From a virus: a stretch of 26,592 nucleotides of DNA. Shown piece after piece: positions 20,447 through 26,592 of this stretch. Below the pieces are notes generated by a model, which did no database searches, had not been told where the DNA came from, and saw only the letters and a list, made by a program, of their open reading frames with translations. Each line of letters opens with the position of its first letter. Within the stretch, counting starts at the first letter, position 1. The stretch spans positions 1 through 26,592 of the IMG/VR virus record IMGVR_UViG_3300013126_000205, one strand, 5' to 3'. A program made the position numbers and the translations under genes.

Positions 20447-20638
20447 ATGAAACGTATTAAAAATCAGATCCAAGTCGGCGACCTCGTCACAGTTGATGAC
20501 CTCCCAGACGCGACTGTGTTTGAGGTGATTGAGGTCAACGCGCCGTGGTGCCTGCTGATCGACTCCGCACGAAAAGGGATGAAGCAACGACCGCAGGAAT
20601 TCTTTACCGAACTGCTAACGATCAAAACCGCTGATTGA
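20447..20638 (+). CDS. Small protein of unknown function
   Basis: The 63-residue protein (MKRIKNQIQVGDLVTVDDLP to FFTELLTIKTAD) is predicted to form a small beta barrel: 'VGDLVTVDDLPDATVFEVIE' then 'CLLIDSARKGMKQ' has the alternating pattern of SH3/KOW-like folds. GGAG lies 6 bp before the ATG. It follows the membrane peptide within 20 bp and belongs to the same rightward series. The role is unknown. Confidence 0.7.
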   Translation: MKRIKNQIQVGDLVTVDDLPDATVFEVIEVNAPWCLLIDSARKGMKQRPQEFFTELLTIKTAD

Positions 20639-20653
20639 CTGAGGGAGGGCTAG

Positions 20654-20854
20654 ATGAAAACCCTCGACACGGAGTGGCCGCGCCTGCTAGTCGAAGCAGT
20701 GCGCGGAGCAGATAACATAGTTAGTACAAATAAGTTATGGGCGGTGTCTACTGACAGGCACCGTGAGCTGGAGTCCTTTGCCGGTACGCCGCTGACATGG
20801 AAAGAGGCAGCCGCATGGGAGTTCCTGCTAAGTAGACCGAAGTACCACAAGTGA
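20654..20854 (+). CDS. Small helical protein of unknown function
   Basis: The 66-residue protein contains 'EWPRLLVEAVRGADNIVSTN' and ends 'PLTWKEAAAWEFLLSRPKYH' plus K. Aromatic/acidic composition and two predicted helices are all that is visible. The ribosome site AGGGAGGG lies 5 bp before the ATG, so the gene is likely well translated. It is not recognised. Confidence 0.68.
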   Translation: MKTLDTEWPRLLVEAVRGADNIVSTNKLWAVSTDRHRELESFAGTPLTWKEAAAWEFLLSRPKYHK

Positions 20855-20864
20855 GGATGACAAA

Positions 20865-22088
20865 ATGAGTGAGTATATGTACAGCGCGTTTTTCCACGAG
20901 ACTTACCCGGCTGATGAGAATGCACGGCGCAAGCTGGTCCGGTCTAGCTTATGGCCCTTAGTTGAGGCGGTGTCGCTTGCGACCGACCGTAAGCTCAAGA
21001 TCATATGGGATGATGTGCAGGTCTATACAGGTCTCTTTCTCAATGGCGGCCTAGACAACGAGCCCCTTACCGAGACGCATGTGCGCATGTCGTTTCATGA
21101 CGGCGATGGCGGCGTAGAAATTATTTCAGAGAAGTGTGGGACGACAACCTTCACAGTTCGTCTGATAACACCCGGGCGCGAGCCATCCGATGAGTACCAG
21201 TGCCGCGCCGTAGGTAAATCAACCTCGCGTCTTGTGGCCCTGATCAAGGACATCAACGCACCCAAGCGCAAAGTGCGTAGGATCGGGTATCTACTGCACA
21301 GGATGCATACAGTCCACGCGGCCAGAAGCAGTCACGCGCACTCTGCCATGTTCCGCATGTGGGTTGCGCACAGGCGCAACCTGTCTGAGCAGCTTTTGCG
21401 CAACACGGATCTGAACAAGATCGGGGCACCCATCATGGGTACCATGTCTAGTTCAAACAGACTTATGCGTGATCTACTGCACGTAGCGGATGGACGTGCT
21501 GATCTGTTCAGAGTTGAGAGTATGCGGCAGATCAGAGAGCTAGCCTCAATGCTCGAAGATCATGAGGAAGCTGAGGCTACATTCATGTCCAAAATGGATG
21601 AGATGTATGCGTCAGGCCCACGGTGGGTTGTTGTGCCAGTCTTCATCACGGGGTCTGACCGCAGATTGCGATCAATGCCGCATAGCCCGACGCGTACGAG
21701 CAATCAGATCCTGATTGGATACACCGTGGCGAAGTACATGATCACTCATGACTTCGATGTAGTGGACAAGGAAGACTCTAGGCCAAAGTTCAGCGAGCTA
21801 ATTCCGCCGACCTTCTACCAACTGGACTGCATGCCGGAGTACATGCGCACTGATCTAACCGACGCCCTACTGTTCGCAGGCATCCACGCCAAGCAGCAAC
21901 CACACCTGACGTGGGCGGTAGATACAGATCACCATTTGCCAATGCCCACCTATGCAACGGTGAGGATGCAGCAAGAGAACCTTGTTCTCACGTTCGAGGA
22001 AGTAGGGGCGGCCTTCTCCGTTTGGCTAACCCATGGTTTTCCATGCTTGGTTGCGTCGGTTGATGCGGCACCGGTGGCGGAAGAATGA
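20865..22088 (+). CDS. Orphan 407-residue early/middle protein
   Basis: The protein is not recognised. It shows an N-terminal region with aromatic and acidic residues (MSEYMYSAFFHETYPADENA), a beta-rich part (THVRMSFHDGDGGVEIISEK), then a long basic/helical middle (KRKVRRIGYLLHRMHTVHAA, HRRNLSEQLLRNTDLNK), and a C-terminal beta-rich end (YATVRMQQENLVLTFEEVGA). No nuclease, ATPase or HTH motif is evident. It starts with GAGGA 7 bp upstream and ends in an ATGA overlap with the VRR-NUC gene, linking it to the replication/recombination cluster. Function is inferred only as replication-related or host-directed. Confidence 0.8.
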   Translation: MSEYMYSAFFHETYPADENARRKLVRSSLWPLVEAVSLATDRKLKIIWDDVQVYTGLFLNGGLDNEPLTETHVRMSFHDGDGGVEIISEKCGTTTFTVRLITPGREPSDEYQCRAVGKSTSRLVALIKDINAPKRKVRRIGYLLHRMHTVHAARSSHAHSAMFRMWVAHRRNLSEQLLRNTDLNKIGAPIMGTMSSSNRLMRDLLHVADGRADLFRVESMRQIRELASMLEDHEEAEATFMSKMDEMYASGPRWVVVPVFITGSDRRLRSMPHSPTRTSNQILIGYTVAKYMITHDFDVVDKEDSRPKFSELIPPTFYQLDCMPEYMRTDLTDALLFAGIHAKQQPHLTWAVDTDHHLPMPTYATVRMQQENLVLTFEEVGAAFSVWLTHGFPCLVASVDAAPVAEE

Positions 22089-22366
22089 CACCAGAAGCTA
22101 GGGTAAAGGCTAAGGTTAAAAAGATTCTGAAGGAGCTGGGCGCGTACTACGTCATGCCAGCAACCGGAGGCTTTGGTAATTCTGGCGCACCGGACTTCGT
22201 GGTGTGTCACCAAGGGCGATTTTTTGGTATAGAGTGCAAGGCCGGGCGGAACACGACAACCGCCCTACAAGATCACAATCTGTATCAGATCCAGAGAGCT
22301 GGCGGTACGGCACTGATCATCAATGAAACCAATGTCGATGAGTTAGAAAAGGAGTTAATGAAGTGA
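22085..22366 (+). CDS. VRR-NUC domain nuclease
   Basis: The 93-residue protein is a minimal VRR-NUC (PD-(D/E)xK) domain. The motif 'GNSGAPDFVV' provides the PD (D37), and 'GRFFGIECKAG' gives the ExK (E50, K52). The region 'LQDHNLYQIQRAGGTALIIN' is the usual VRR-NUC helix and strand. Family members resolve or cleave branched DNA such as flaps or Holliday junctions; phage stand-alone versions are common. It overlaps the 407-residue gene (ATGA) and the following DUF3310 gene (GTGA). It is intact and likely active. Confidence 0.9.
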   Translation: MTPEARVKAKVKKILKELGAYYVMPATGGFGNSGAPDFVVCHQGRFFGIECKAGRNTTTALQDHNLYQIQRAGGTALIINETNVDELEKELMK

Positions 22367-22755
22367 ATCTGCGGAACAAAGTCATCTCATGTATCGAACA
22401 AGGTATGGGAGTAGCAGACACCGCCAAGAAGACAGGCGCATCTAAGGGCTATATCTACACGCTGCGCAGTGAGATGAACAAGGCCAAGAACAAGGCCAAG
22501 AAGCCAGAGACCCAGACAGTCGCGGATGGGGTGAACAAGGCGGACAAGGCGGACATGGTTAACAGCCCCGTGCATTACCGCGTAGGTGGTATTGAAGTCA
22601 TCGACTTCATCGAGGCTAAACGTCTCAGCTATCACCTTGGTAACGTAGTGAAATATGTATGCAGGAGTGAGCACAAGGGTGAGCAGCTGCAGGATCTGAA
22701 GAAAGCGCGCTGGTACCTTGAGCGTGAGATCCAGAATTTGGAGACCGCATCATGA
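22363..22755 (+). CDS. HTH plus DUF3310 protein (T7 gp1.7-like)
   Basis: The 130-residue protein starts with GTG overlapping the upstream stop (GTGA). Its N-terminal part (VISCIEQGMGVADTAKKTGA, then SKGYIYTLRSEM) looks like a helix-turn-helix. A Lys-rich linker follows. The C-terminus, 'SPVHYRVGGIEVIDFIEAKR' then 'LSYHLGNVVKYVCRSEHKG' and 'DLKKARWYLEREI', is the DUF3310 domain. In T7, gp1.7 with this domain is a nucleotide kinase acting on dTMP and dGMP. Whether this fusion keeps that activity is unknown. Its place near the DNA polymerase fits nucleotide metabolism. Confidence 0.88.
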   Translation: MNLRNKVISCIEQGMGVADTAKKTGASKGYIYTLRSEMNKAKNKAKKPETQTVADGVNKADKADMVNSPVHYRVGGIEVIDFIEAKRLSYHLGNVVKYVCRSEHKGEQLQDLKKARWYLEREIQNLETAS

Positions 22756-22928
22756 GCGAACACGAGCGCATGGAGCAGTTCTTTGAAGCCAATGCAGGCA
22801 AGGCGTTCCCTGAGTACTTCAAGTGCTTCTTCAACTGGAGCAAGACAGAGGACGGAGAGTACAAACGAGCGGCTGCGCAGATGTTCTGGGCTGCGTGGCA
22901 AGCTGCACAATATGGCAGCGTAAAATAA
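22752..22928 (+). CDS. 58-residue small protein
   Basis: The ATG overlaps the previous TGA (ATGA). The peptide is MSEHERMEQFFEANAGKAFP followed by EYFKCFFNWSKTEDGEYKRA and AAQMFWAAWQAAQYGSVK. Aromatic-rich helices with 'MFWAAWQAA' resemble a small phage protein family in which such a 'AxxxWxAWQ' tail is typical. No enzymatic motif is seen. It belongs to the replication operon by overlap. Confidence 0.72.
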   Translation: MSEHERMEQFFEANAGKAFPEYFKCFFNWSKTEDGEYKRAAAQMFWAAWQAAQYGSVK

Positions 22929-22935
22929 GAGCAAG

Positions 22936-23205
22936 ATGATGGATCTGAAAAACAGACTCCACAAGGACATTCGGGCCGTACTGGATCAGTGCGGCCATCC
23001 TTGGGAAGCGAAGCCCGGTAGTACACATATAAAAATTATCTTAGCGGGTAGGATGGTAGGTATTTACCCGCTGGGCAGTAGCAGTAAATTAAGTGCGATG
23101 GGTGCGCAGCGCGCAGTCTTTAACACGATCAGTCAAATCAGAAGAACAGTAGCAGAGTTGGATGCGAAGGCAGGCGTAAACAATGTTAGTAACGATAGAC
23201 TTTGA
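22936..23205 (+). CDS. Small protein with possible HicA/dsRBD-like fold
   Basis: The 89-residue protein has 'AVLDQCGHPWEAKPGSTHIK' then 'IILAGRMVGIYPLGSSSKLS'. The run 'G-STHIKIILAGRMVGIYPLG' resembles the beta strands of HicA-like or dsRBD folds, where a His at the 'SxH' position can be catalytic (here STH). It then has 'QRAVFNTISQIRRTVAEL', a helix. It overlaps the DNA polymerase by 23 bp. A HicA toxin would normally have a HicB partner, which is absent, so a replication-associated RNA- or DNA-binding role is more likely. The fold call is tentative. Confidence 0.7.
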   Translation: MMDLKNRLHKDIRAVLDQCGHPWEAKPGSTHIKIILAGRMVGIYPLGSSSKLSAMGAQRAVFNTISQIRRTVAELDAKAGVNNVSNDRL

Positions 23206-25030
23206 GACCTTCTACTCCAAGGACGTAGGCTTCAAGAAGCAGACCACTGAGGAGTACATCAACGATCCGCAGTTCCATGTCATCGGCATGGGCATCAAGA
23301 TCAACGACGGCGAGACGCGGTGGGTGTCCGGTGACGACGCGGTGCGTCGGGAACTGGTGCGGATAGACTGGTCCACAAGCGCCGTATTGGCGCACAACAC
23401 GCTGTTCGACGGGGCCATCCTGTCATGGCGGTTCGGCGTTGTCCCAGCCTTCTACTTCGATACATTGTGCATGGCACGTGCGATCCACGGCGTCGATGCT
23501 GGCGGGTCTCTGGCTGCGCTGGCTACGCGTTATGGCATTGGCCAGAAAGGTGATGAGGTAGTCAACGCGCTCGGCAAGCGCCTGTGTGACTTCGATGAAG
23601 AAAGTCTGGCTCGGTATGGTGAGTACTGCATCAATGATGTGGAGCTGACATACAAACTTTTCCACAAACTGGCTGCAGGGCTCCCTGAATCTGAGTTAGA
23701 TCTAGTAGACATGACATTGAGGATGTACACGCAACCCGTATTTCAGATCAACGAACAGCTGCTACTGGACAGACTCAAGGCTAAGGCTGAAGAGAAACGC
23801 GCGCTGCTGGGTACACTGACTGACGTGCTGGAATGCACTGAGGAAGAACTGTCTAAGAATCTTTCTAGCAATCGTAAGTTCGCTGACGTGCTGCAAAGGT
23901 TCGGCGTGCCTGCCCCCATGAAGACCAGCCCCACGACGGGCAAAGACACCTACGCGTTTGCCAAGAACGACGAGGAGTTCATCGCGCTGCAGGAGCACGA
24001 GGACTTTGCTGTGCAGCAGCTATGCGCTGCGCGTCTGGGTACTAAGTCTACCCTCGAAGAGTCGCGCATACAGCGGTTCATCGACGTAGGCAGGCGCAAT
24101 GGCGGCAAGATACCTGTGCCGCTCAAGTACTACGGCGCGCACACGGGGCGTTGGGCTGGCTCTGATGCGATAAACTTCCAGAACTTGCCTAGTAGAGATA
24201 AGACCAAGAAGGCGCTCAAGAATGCCATCGCAGCACCAGATGGTCATGTGGTCATCAACTGCGACTCATCACAGATCGAAGCACGCGTGCTGGCATGGCT
24301 GGCTGGGCAGAATGACGTGGTGGGGCAGTTCGCGCGTGGAGAGGATGTGTATTCGATCTTCGCGTCGAAGGTCTATGGGTTTGAGGTGAGCAAGGCGCAC
24401 CCGACTCAGCGTTTCGTCGGAAAAACCTGCGTACTCGGGTTGGGATACGGTACCGGCGCAAAAAAGTTACGTCATACGCTAGCTACGCAACCCCCCGGCG
24501 CTGATGTCAGTGACGACGAAGCGCAACGGATGGTGGAGCTGTACAGGACCAATAACAGCAAGATCACAGACCTGTGGTCGGACTGCGGCGTTGCGCTAAG
24601 AAGTATTATGGGCTGGGACAAAAAGTCCGTACGTACATATCTTGGCGAACAGGACTGCGTGATCATAGAAAGAAAAGGCGTCCGCCTGCCAAACGGTCTA
24701 CACATCCATTACCCTGACCTGCAGGAGCGGGACCGCCAGCTGATCTACAAGAGCCGTAAGGGCGTTATCCCAATCTGGGGTGGCGGCGTCACCGAGAACG
24801 TGGTGCAGGCGTTGGCAAGAATCATCGTCGGTGAACAGATGCGGTGGATCTCCCGTGAGTTCCGCGTCGCCCTGACCGTGCATGACTCTGCCGTACTTGT
24901 CGTGCCCAAGTGCGATCTGGACGCAGCCAAGGAATACATAGAGTTGTGTATGTCTACACCACCAAGCTGGGCCGCTGGCCTACCCGTGGCCTGTGAATTG
25001 ACGTACGCCGAGACATATGGGGAGTGTTGA
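23183..25030 (+). CDS. Family A DNA polymerase with 3'-5' exonuclease
   Basis: The 615-residue protein is a phage replicative polymerase. The exonuclease has DFET (D6, E8), the 'AHNTLFDGAIL' Exo II region, and 'YCINDVELTYKL' Exo III. The polymerase has motif A NCDSSQIEARVLAWLAG (D361), motif B RFVGKTCVLGLGYG (K414, Y422), and motif C LTVHDSAVLVVP (H567, D568). Motif C reads HDS where most family A enzymes have HDE, but both metal-binding aspartates are kept. There is no 5'-3' exonuclease domain, as usual for phage enzymes. No helicase or primase is seen here; they may lie beyond the right edge. Confidence 0.96.
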   Translation: MLVTIDFETFYSKDVGFKKQTTEEYINDPQFHVIGMGIKINDGETRWVSGDDAVRRELVRIDWSTSAVLAHNTLFDGAILSWRFGVVPAFYFDTLCMARAIHGVDAGGSLAALATRYGIGQKGDEVVNALGKRLCDFDEESLARYGEYCINDVELTYKLFHKLAAGLPESELDLVDMTLRMYTQPVFQINEQLLLDRLKAKAEEKRALLGTLTDVLECTEEELSKNLSSNRKFADVLQRFGVPAPMKTSPTTGKDTYAFAKNDEEFIALQEHEDFAVQQLCAARLGTKSTLEESRIQRFIDVGRRNGGKIPVPLKYYGAHTGRWAGSDAINFQNLPSRDKTKKALKNAIAAPDGHVVINCDSSQIEARVLAWLAGQNDVVGQFARGEDVYSIFASKVYGFEVSKAHPTQRFVGKTCVLGLGYGTGAKKLRHTLATQPPGADVSDDEAQRMVELYRTNNSKITDLWSDCGVALRSIMGWDKKSVRTYLGEQDCVIIERKGVRLPNGLHIHYPDLQERDRQLIYKSRKGVIPIWGGGVTENVVQALARIIVGEQMRWISREFRVALTVHDSAVLVVPKCDLDAAKEYIELCMSTPPSWAAGLPVACELTYAETYGEC

Positions 25031-25231
25031 GTGCGAGGGAATTGGTGCGTACATATGAGTCTTGAGCAAGCCTGCCCTGAATGCAGGATCGACGCGCTGC
25101 TCAGGGACAAGGAGTGCATGCGTGAGGCCATACGGGAACTGATCATGGTTGGTACGTCGCGACCTAGCGACTGGTGGATGGCGGTAAGGAAAGCATATGA
25201 GTGTTTGGAGATCACGAATGAGAAGACGTAA
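25031..25231 (+). CDS. Small Cys-containing protein after the polymerase
   Basis: The 66-residue protein starts at GTG directly after the polymerase stop, with GGGGAG 6 bp upstream; an ATG at 25055 would remove eight residues and lacks a good ribosome site. It has a CPEC pair near residue 15 and further Cys, then a helical part (LLRDKECMREAIRELIMVGT, WWMAVRKAYECLEITNEK). A half zinc-ribbon is possible. Function is unknown. Confidence 0.68.
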   Translation: MRGNWCVHMSLEQACPECRIDALLRDKECMREAIRELIMVGTSRPSDWWMAVRKAYECLEITNEKT

Positions 25232-25493
25232 AAATATAGATACCGAAGCAGGTGAAGGTTGGTACATCGTTCCTACGATCCATGGTCCGCGTATACACAT
25301 TAAGCGCGAAGCACCCGAAGACTACATCCTTGGACCGTATGAAACGTACTTACAAGCTGACTCTGCGTTTGAAGGTTGGCAGAAACGAATCAAGAACAAG
25401 GAAGAGGCTCAGAATTACATTGGGTGTGGTTGGGTTCTGTTGGCGGTATCCGCTCTGATTTGGGGGGCCATAGGGTGGTTTCATGGACTTTAG
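25218..25493 (+). CDS. Small single-pass membrane protein
   Basis: The protein is about 91 residues (MRRRKNIDTEAGEGWYIVPT to GWVLLAVSALIWGAIGWF, then HGL). The start is at 25218, with GGAG 7 bp upstream; an in-frame ATG at 25197 would add seven residues. The soluble part has aromatic/acidic blocks (EAPEDYILGPYETYLQADSA, FEGWQKRIKNKEEAQNY). The C-terminus is a clear membrane helix, giving a tail-anchored topology with the bulk in the cytoplasm. It overlaps its neighbours by about 14-20 bp. It could be a host-membrane effector or lysis/exclusion-type protein; evidence for any one is lacking. Confidence 0.7.
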   Translation: MRRRKNIDTEAGEGWYIVPTIHGPRIHIKREAPEDYILGPYETYLQADSAFEGWQKRIKNKEEAQNYIGCGWVLLAVSALIWGAIGWFHGL

Positions 25494-25843
25494 TTTTCGC
25501 TGAAAAGCGCAAGATCGTAGGCAAGCCCCCAGCGAACAAGAAGTTTCCCGGCGTAGACAAACTCCGCGCGATGTTAAAGACGATGCCGTCCAAGCCGATC
25601 GCAGAGGAACTCGGCGTGACTCAGCACACGATCACTAACTGGGTAGTGCGTTACCACCTGCAGGGGATATCGCCGTTCATAACGATACGTGCGAAGAAAA
25701 AGAAAGCGGAGGAGGCGCAGGCCGAAGAAGTAGAAACGGTAGCGGTCAGAGAGTACACCGGCAACATGATGTACAAGTGGGCCAAAGTAAAACTTAGTAA
25801 AGCACAGGAGATCAACGGATGGTTTCGCAGGATGCCTATCTGA
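25475..25843 (+). CDS. HTH protein, start codon uncertain
   Basis: The protein is about 122 residues if it starts at GTG 25475, which has a G-rich ribosome-like site 7 bp upstream; the frame is open to 25376, where an ATG exists but would overlap the previous gene by over 100 bp. The recognisable part is a helix-turn-helix, 'SKPIAEELGVTQHTITNWVV' followed by 'RYHLQG', and then a Lys-rich linker (RAKKKKAEEAQAEEVETVAV). It is probably a small DNA-binding regulator. It could bind the 20-bp dyads, but nothing in the sequence proves this. Confidence 0.65.
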   Translation: MVSWTLVFAEKRKIVGKPPANKKFPGVDKLRAMLKTMPSKPIAEELGVTQHTITNWVVRYHLQGISPFITIRAKKKKAEEAQAEEVETVAVREYTGNMMYKWAKVKLSKAQEINGWFRRMPI

Positions 25844-26013
25844 CTCGGCGCGGTATCCACCACCCGCGCGCCAAATTGACAGAGCACGATGTCCACCTGA
25901 TCCGCGCCCTCGGCGCTGAAGGGTTGAGTCATCGGCAGTTGGCAAGAAAATTCGAGGTTAGCAAACGCGCGGTCGAGGCTGTCTTGACCGGGCAGAGTTG
26001 GAGGCATGTATGA
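25819..26013 (+). CDS. Small HTH DNA-binding protein
   Basis: The 64-residue protein is essentially one helix-turn-helix: 'KLTEHDVHLIRALGAEGLSH' then 'RQLARKFEVSKRAVEAVLTG' and 'QSWRHV'. This motif is the DNA-binding tail often attached to phage HNH endonucleases or resolvase-like proteins, here standing alone. The start at 25819 overlaps the previous gene by 25 bp and has GGAG 8 bp upstream. It is a candidate regulator or a remnant/partner of a homing-type nuclease. No nuclease domain is present in this copy. Confidence 0.75.
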   Translation: MVSQDAYLTRRGIHHPRAKLTEHDVHLIRALGAEGLSHRQLARKFEVSKRAVEAVLTGQSWRHV

Positions 26014-26339
26014 CAAAAGAAGACATCACCCGCATGGCGGTGAAAAAGGGAACTGCAATGAACACGATCAACGTTAATGGCGTCGAATATCGCTCAGTCA
26101 CTACGGGCAGCCGTGCGGTGGTGGTAGTCGATCGAGGCTGGATCTTTGCTGGCGATGTGACTCGCGAAAACGGGCGAATCCTGCTGACGCGCTGTCTGCA
26201 TGTTTTTAAATGGGAAGGCATTGGTTTTGCCAAGATGGTCGAAACGGCGCAGGCTGATCTGCGCCCCATCGCCGACGTGGACATCCCTGCGGGCAGCGAG
26301 ATTTTTTGCGTCCCGGTGGCTGATGATTGGGGTTTGTAA
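26010..26339 (+). CDS. Conserved small protein of unknown function
   Basis: The protein is about 109 residues and starts at an ATG overlapping the upstream TGA (ATGA), with GGAGG 5 bp before it. A second ATG (26058) starts the conserved core, 'MNTINVNGVEYRSVTTGSRA' then 'VVVVDRGWIFAGDVTRENGR' and 'ILLTRCLHVFKWEGIGFAKM', ending 'DVDIPAGSEIFCVPVADDWG' plus L. This is a widespread phage family by the 'VVVVDRGWIFAGD' and 'AGSEIFCVPVADDWGL' blocks; it is probably a beta-rich fold. Its role is unknown. It precedes the repeat gene with a TAATG junction. Confidence 0.8.
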   Translation: MTKEDITRMAVKKGTAMNTINVNGVEYRSVTTGSRAVVVVDRGWIFAGDVTRENGRILLTRCLHVFKWEGIGFAKMVETAQADLRPIADVDIPAGSEIFCVPVADDWGL

Positions 26340-26592
26340 TGTTTAGGCCAGTCGGTTACGGCGACGGCGACGGCGACGGCTTCGGCTACGGCTACGGCTT
26401 CGGCGACGGTTACGGCGACGGCTTCGGTTACGGCAACGGCAACGGCTTCGGCTTCGGCGATGGCTACGGTGACGGCTTCGGTCACGGCTTCGGTGACGGC
26501 TTCGGTTACGGCGACGGCTACGGTTACGGCGACGGAGACGGCTACGGCAACGGAGACGGCTACGGTTACGGCGACGGCGACGGCACAGTCTC
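26339..26592 (+). CDS. Partial Gly-X dipeptide-repeat protein
   Basis: The ATG overlaps the previous stop (TAATG), and the frame is open to the window edge (84 codons, incomplete). After MFRPV the protein is an uninterrupted Gly-X dipeptide series where X is Asp, Tyr, Phe, Asn or once His (for example GYGDGDGDGFGYGYGFGDGY). At the DNA level it is a hexanucleotide-type repeat of GGC plus GAC/TAC/TTC/AAC. Just before the edge the repeat ends at GTV. The gene is translationally coupled to its neighbour, so the repeat is probably expressed. It may be prone to length change. Function is unknown. Confidence 0.7.
   Translation, partial: MFRPVGYGDGDGDGFGYGYGFGDGYGDGFGYGNGNGFGFGDGYGDGFGHGFGDGFGYGDGYGYGDGDGYGNGDGYGYGDGDGTV
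26354..26580 (+). repeat. GGC-NNC hexanucleotide repeat tract
   Basis: About 230 bp in which every second codon is Gly (mostly GGC) and the other is GAC, TAC, TTC or AAC. It underlies the Gly-X protein above. Such tracts can expand or contract by slippage in steps of 6 bp without shifting the frame, which would keep the Gly-X phase. Confidence 0.85.

Noticed and set aside
22936-23205. A complete HicAB toxin-antitoxin system
   Set aside because: No HicB-like partner is next to the gene, and it overlaps the polymerase gene, so only a fold resemblance is claimed.
25376-25474. N-terminal extension of the HTH gene to the ATG at 25376
   Set aside because: It would overlap the membrane protein gene by over 100 bp, and the added residues look like a shadow frame. 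A start near 25475 is preferred, though unproven.
25958-26485. An Ala/Val/Glu-rich minus-strand frame over the right edge
   Set aside because: It is the antisense of the Gly-X repeat and the conserved gene before it; its repeat composition follows from the codon pattern of the plus strand.
1-26592. tRNA genes, integrase or insertion sequences
   Set aside because: I saw no cloverleaf-like segment with TTCGA-type T-arm in the gaps, no recombinase or transposase motifs, and no terminal repeats typical of insertion elements. A tRNA scan would settle the first point.

Overview
This window is part of the genome of a tailed double-stranded DNA bacteriophage. The evidence is a contiguous virion assembly block: large terminase, a probable small terminase, portal, scaffold, gpT-like major capsid protein, and neck adaptors. 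A separate block carries replication and regulatory genes, including a family A DNA polymerase. The promoters look like ordinary sigma-70 promoters (TTGACA with 16-17 bp spacers) and ribosome sites are of the AGGAG type. A Gram-negative, probably proteobacterial, host therefore seems likely, but nothing here fixes the host. The P22/SU10-like neck genes and very large portal lean towards podovirus-like morphology (inference). No integrase, tRNA, CRISPR array or insertion sequence was found.

Left arm, 1-14114, minus strand. This is the late operon, transcribed right to left: two small leader genes, probable TerS, TerL, two small basic proteins, portal, a small conserved protein, a GroES-like co-chaperonin, scaffold, a conserved linker protein, a decoration-like protein and the major capsid protein. 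A strong C(UUCG)G terminator follows the capsid gene, with a sigma-70-like promoter immediately after it. Next come two small probable virion proteins, a run of small basic proteins around a probable holin, two neck/adaptor proteins, a zinc-ribbon protein, and a gene cut by the window edge. Many junctions are ATGA or TAATG overlaps, so translation is probably coupled.

Central switch region, 14115-16927. Leftward and rightward transcription diverge here. It holds two perfect GC-rich palindromes near the terminase leader, an isolated 247-residue orphan gene with its own promoter and tandem hairpin terminator, and about 1.1 kb of AT-rich non-coding DNA. That stretch carries ten copies of TGACACA, often in 8-9 bp register; it is the best candidate for a replication origin or initiator-binding region. 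Five copies of a 20-bp dyad, TTTTGGACC-NN-GGTCCAAAA, are spread from 14401 to 16905. Two near-identical promoter/leader-hairpin/dyad modules drive rightward transcription at 16223 and 16813.

Right arm, 16328-26592, plus strand. This is the early/middle region: two small proteins (one zinc-ribbon), then a three-gene unit of a 306-residue DUF3150-like protein, a MoxR-type AAA+ ATPase and a HENLH metallopeptidase-VWA fusion. A translationally coupled 48-residue membrane peptide follows. Further right are several small genes, a 407-residue orphan, a VRR-NUC nuclease, a DUF3310 protein, a possible HicA-fold protein, a family A DNA polymerase with 3'-5' exonuclease, small HTH proteins and, at the right edge, an unfinished gene encoding an uninterrupted Gly-X dipeptide repeat.

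The most interesting elements are the dyad regulon, the iteron-like cluster and the MoxR/VWA-metallopeptidase unit. Function for the last is inferred only from domain architecture.
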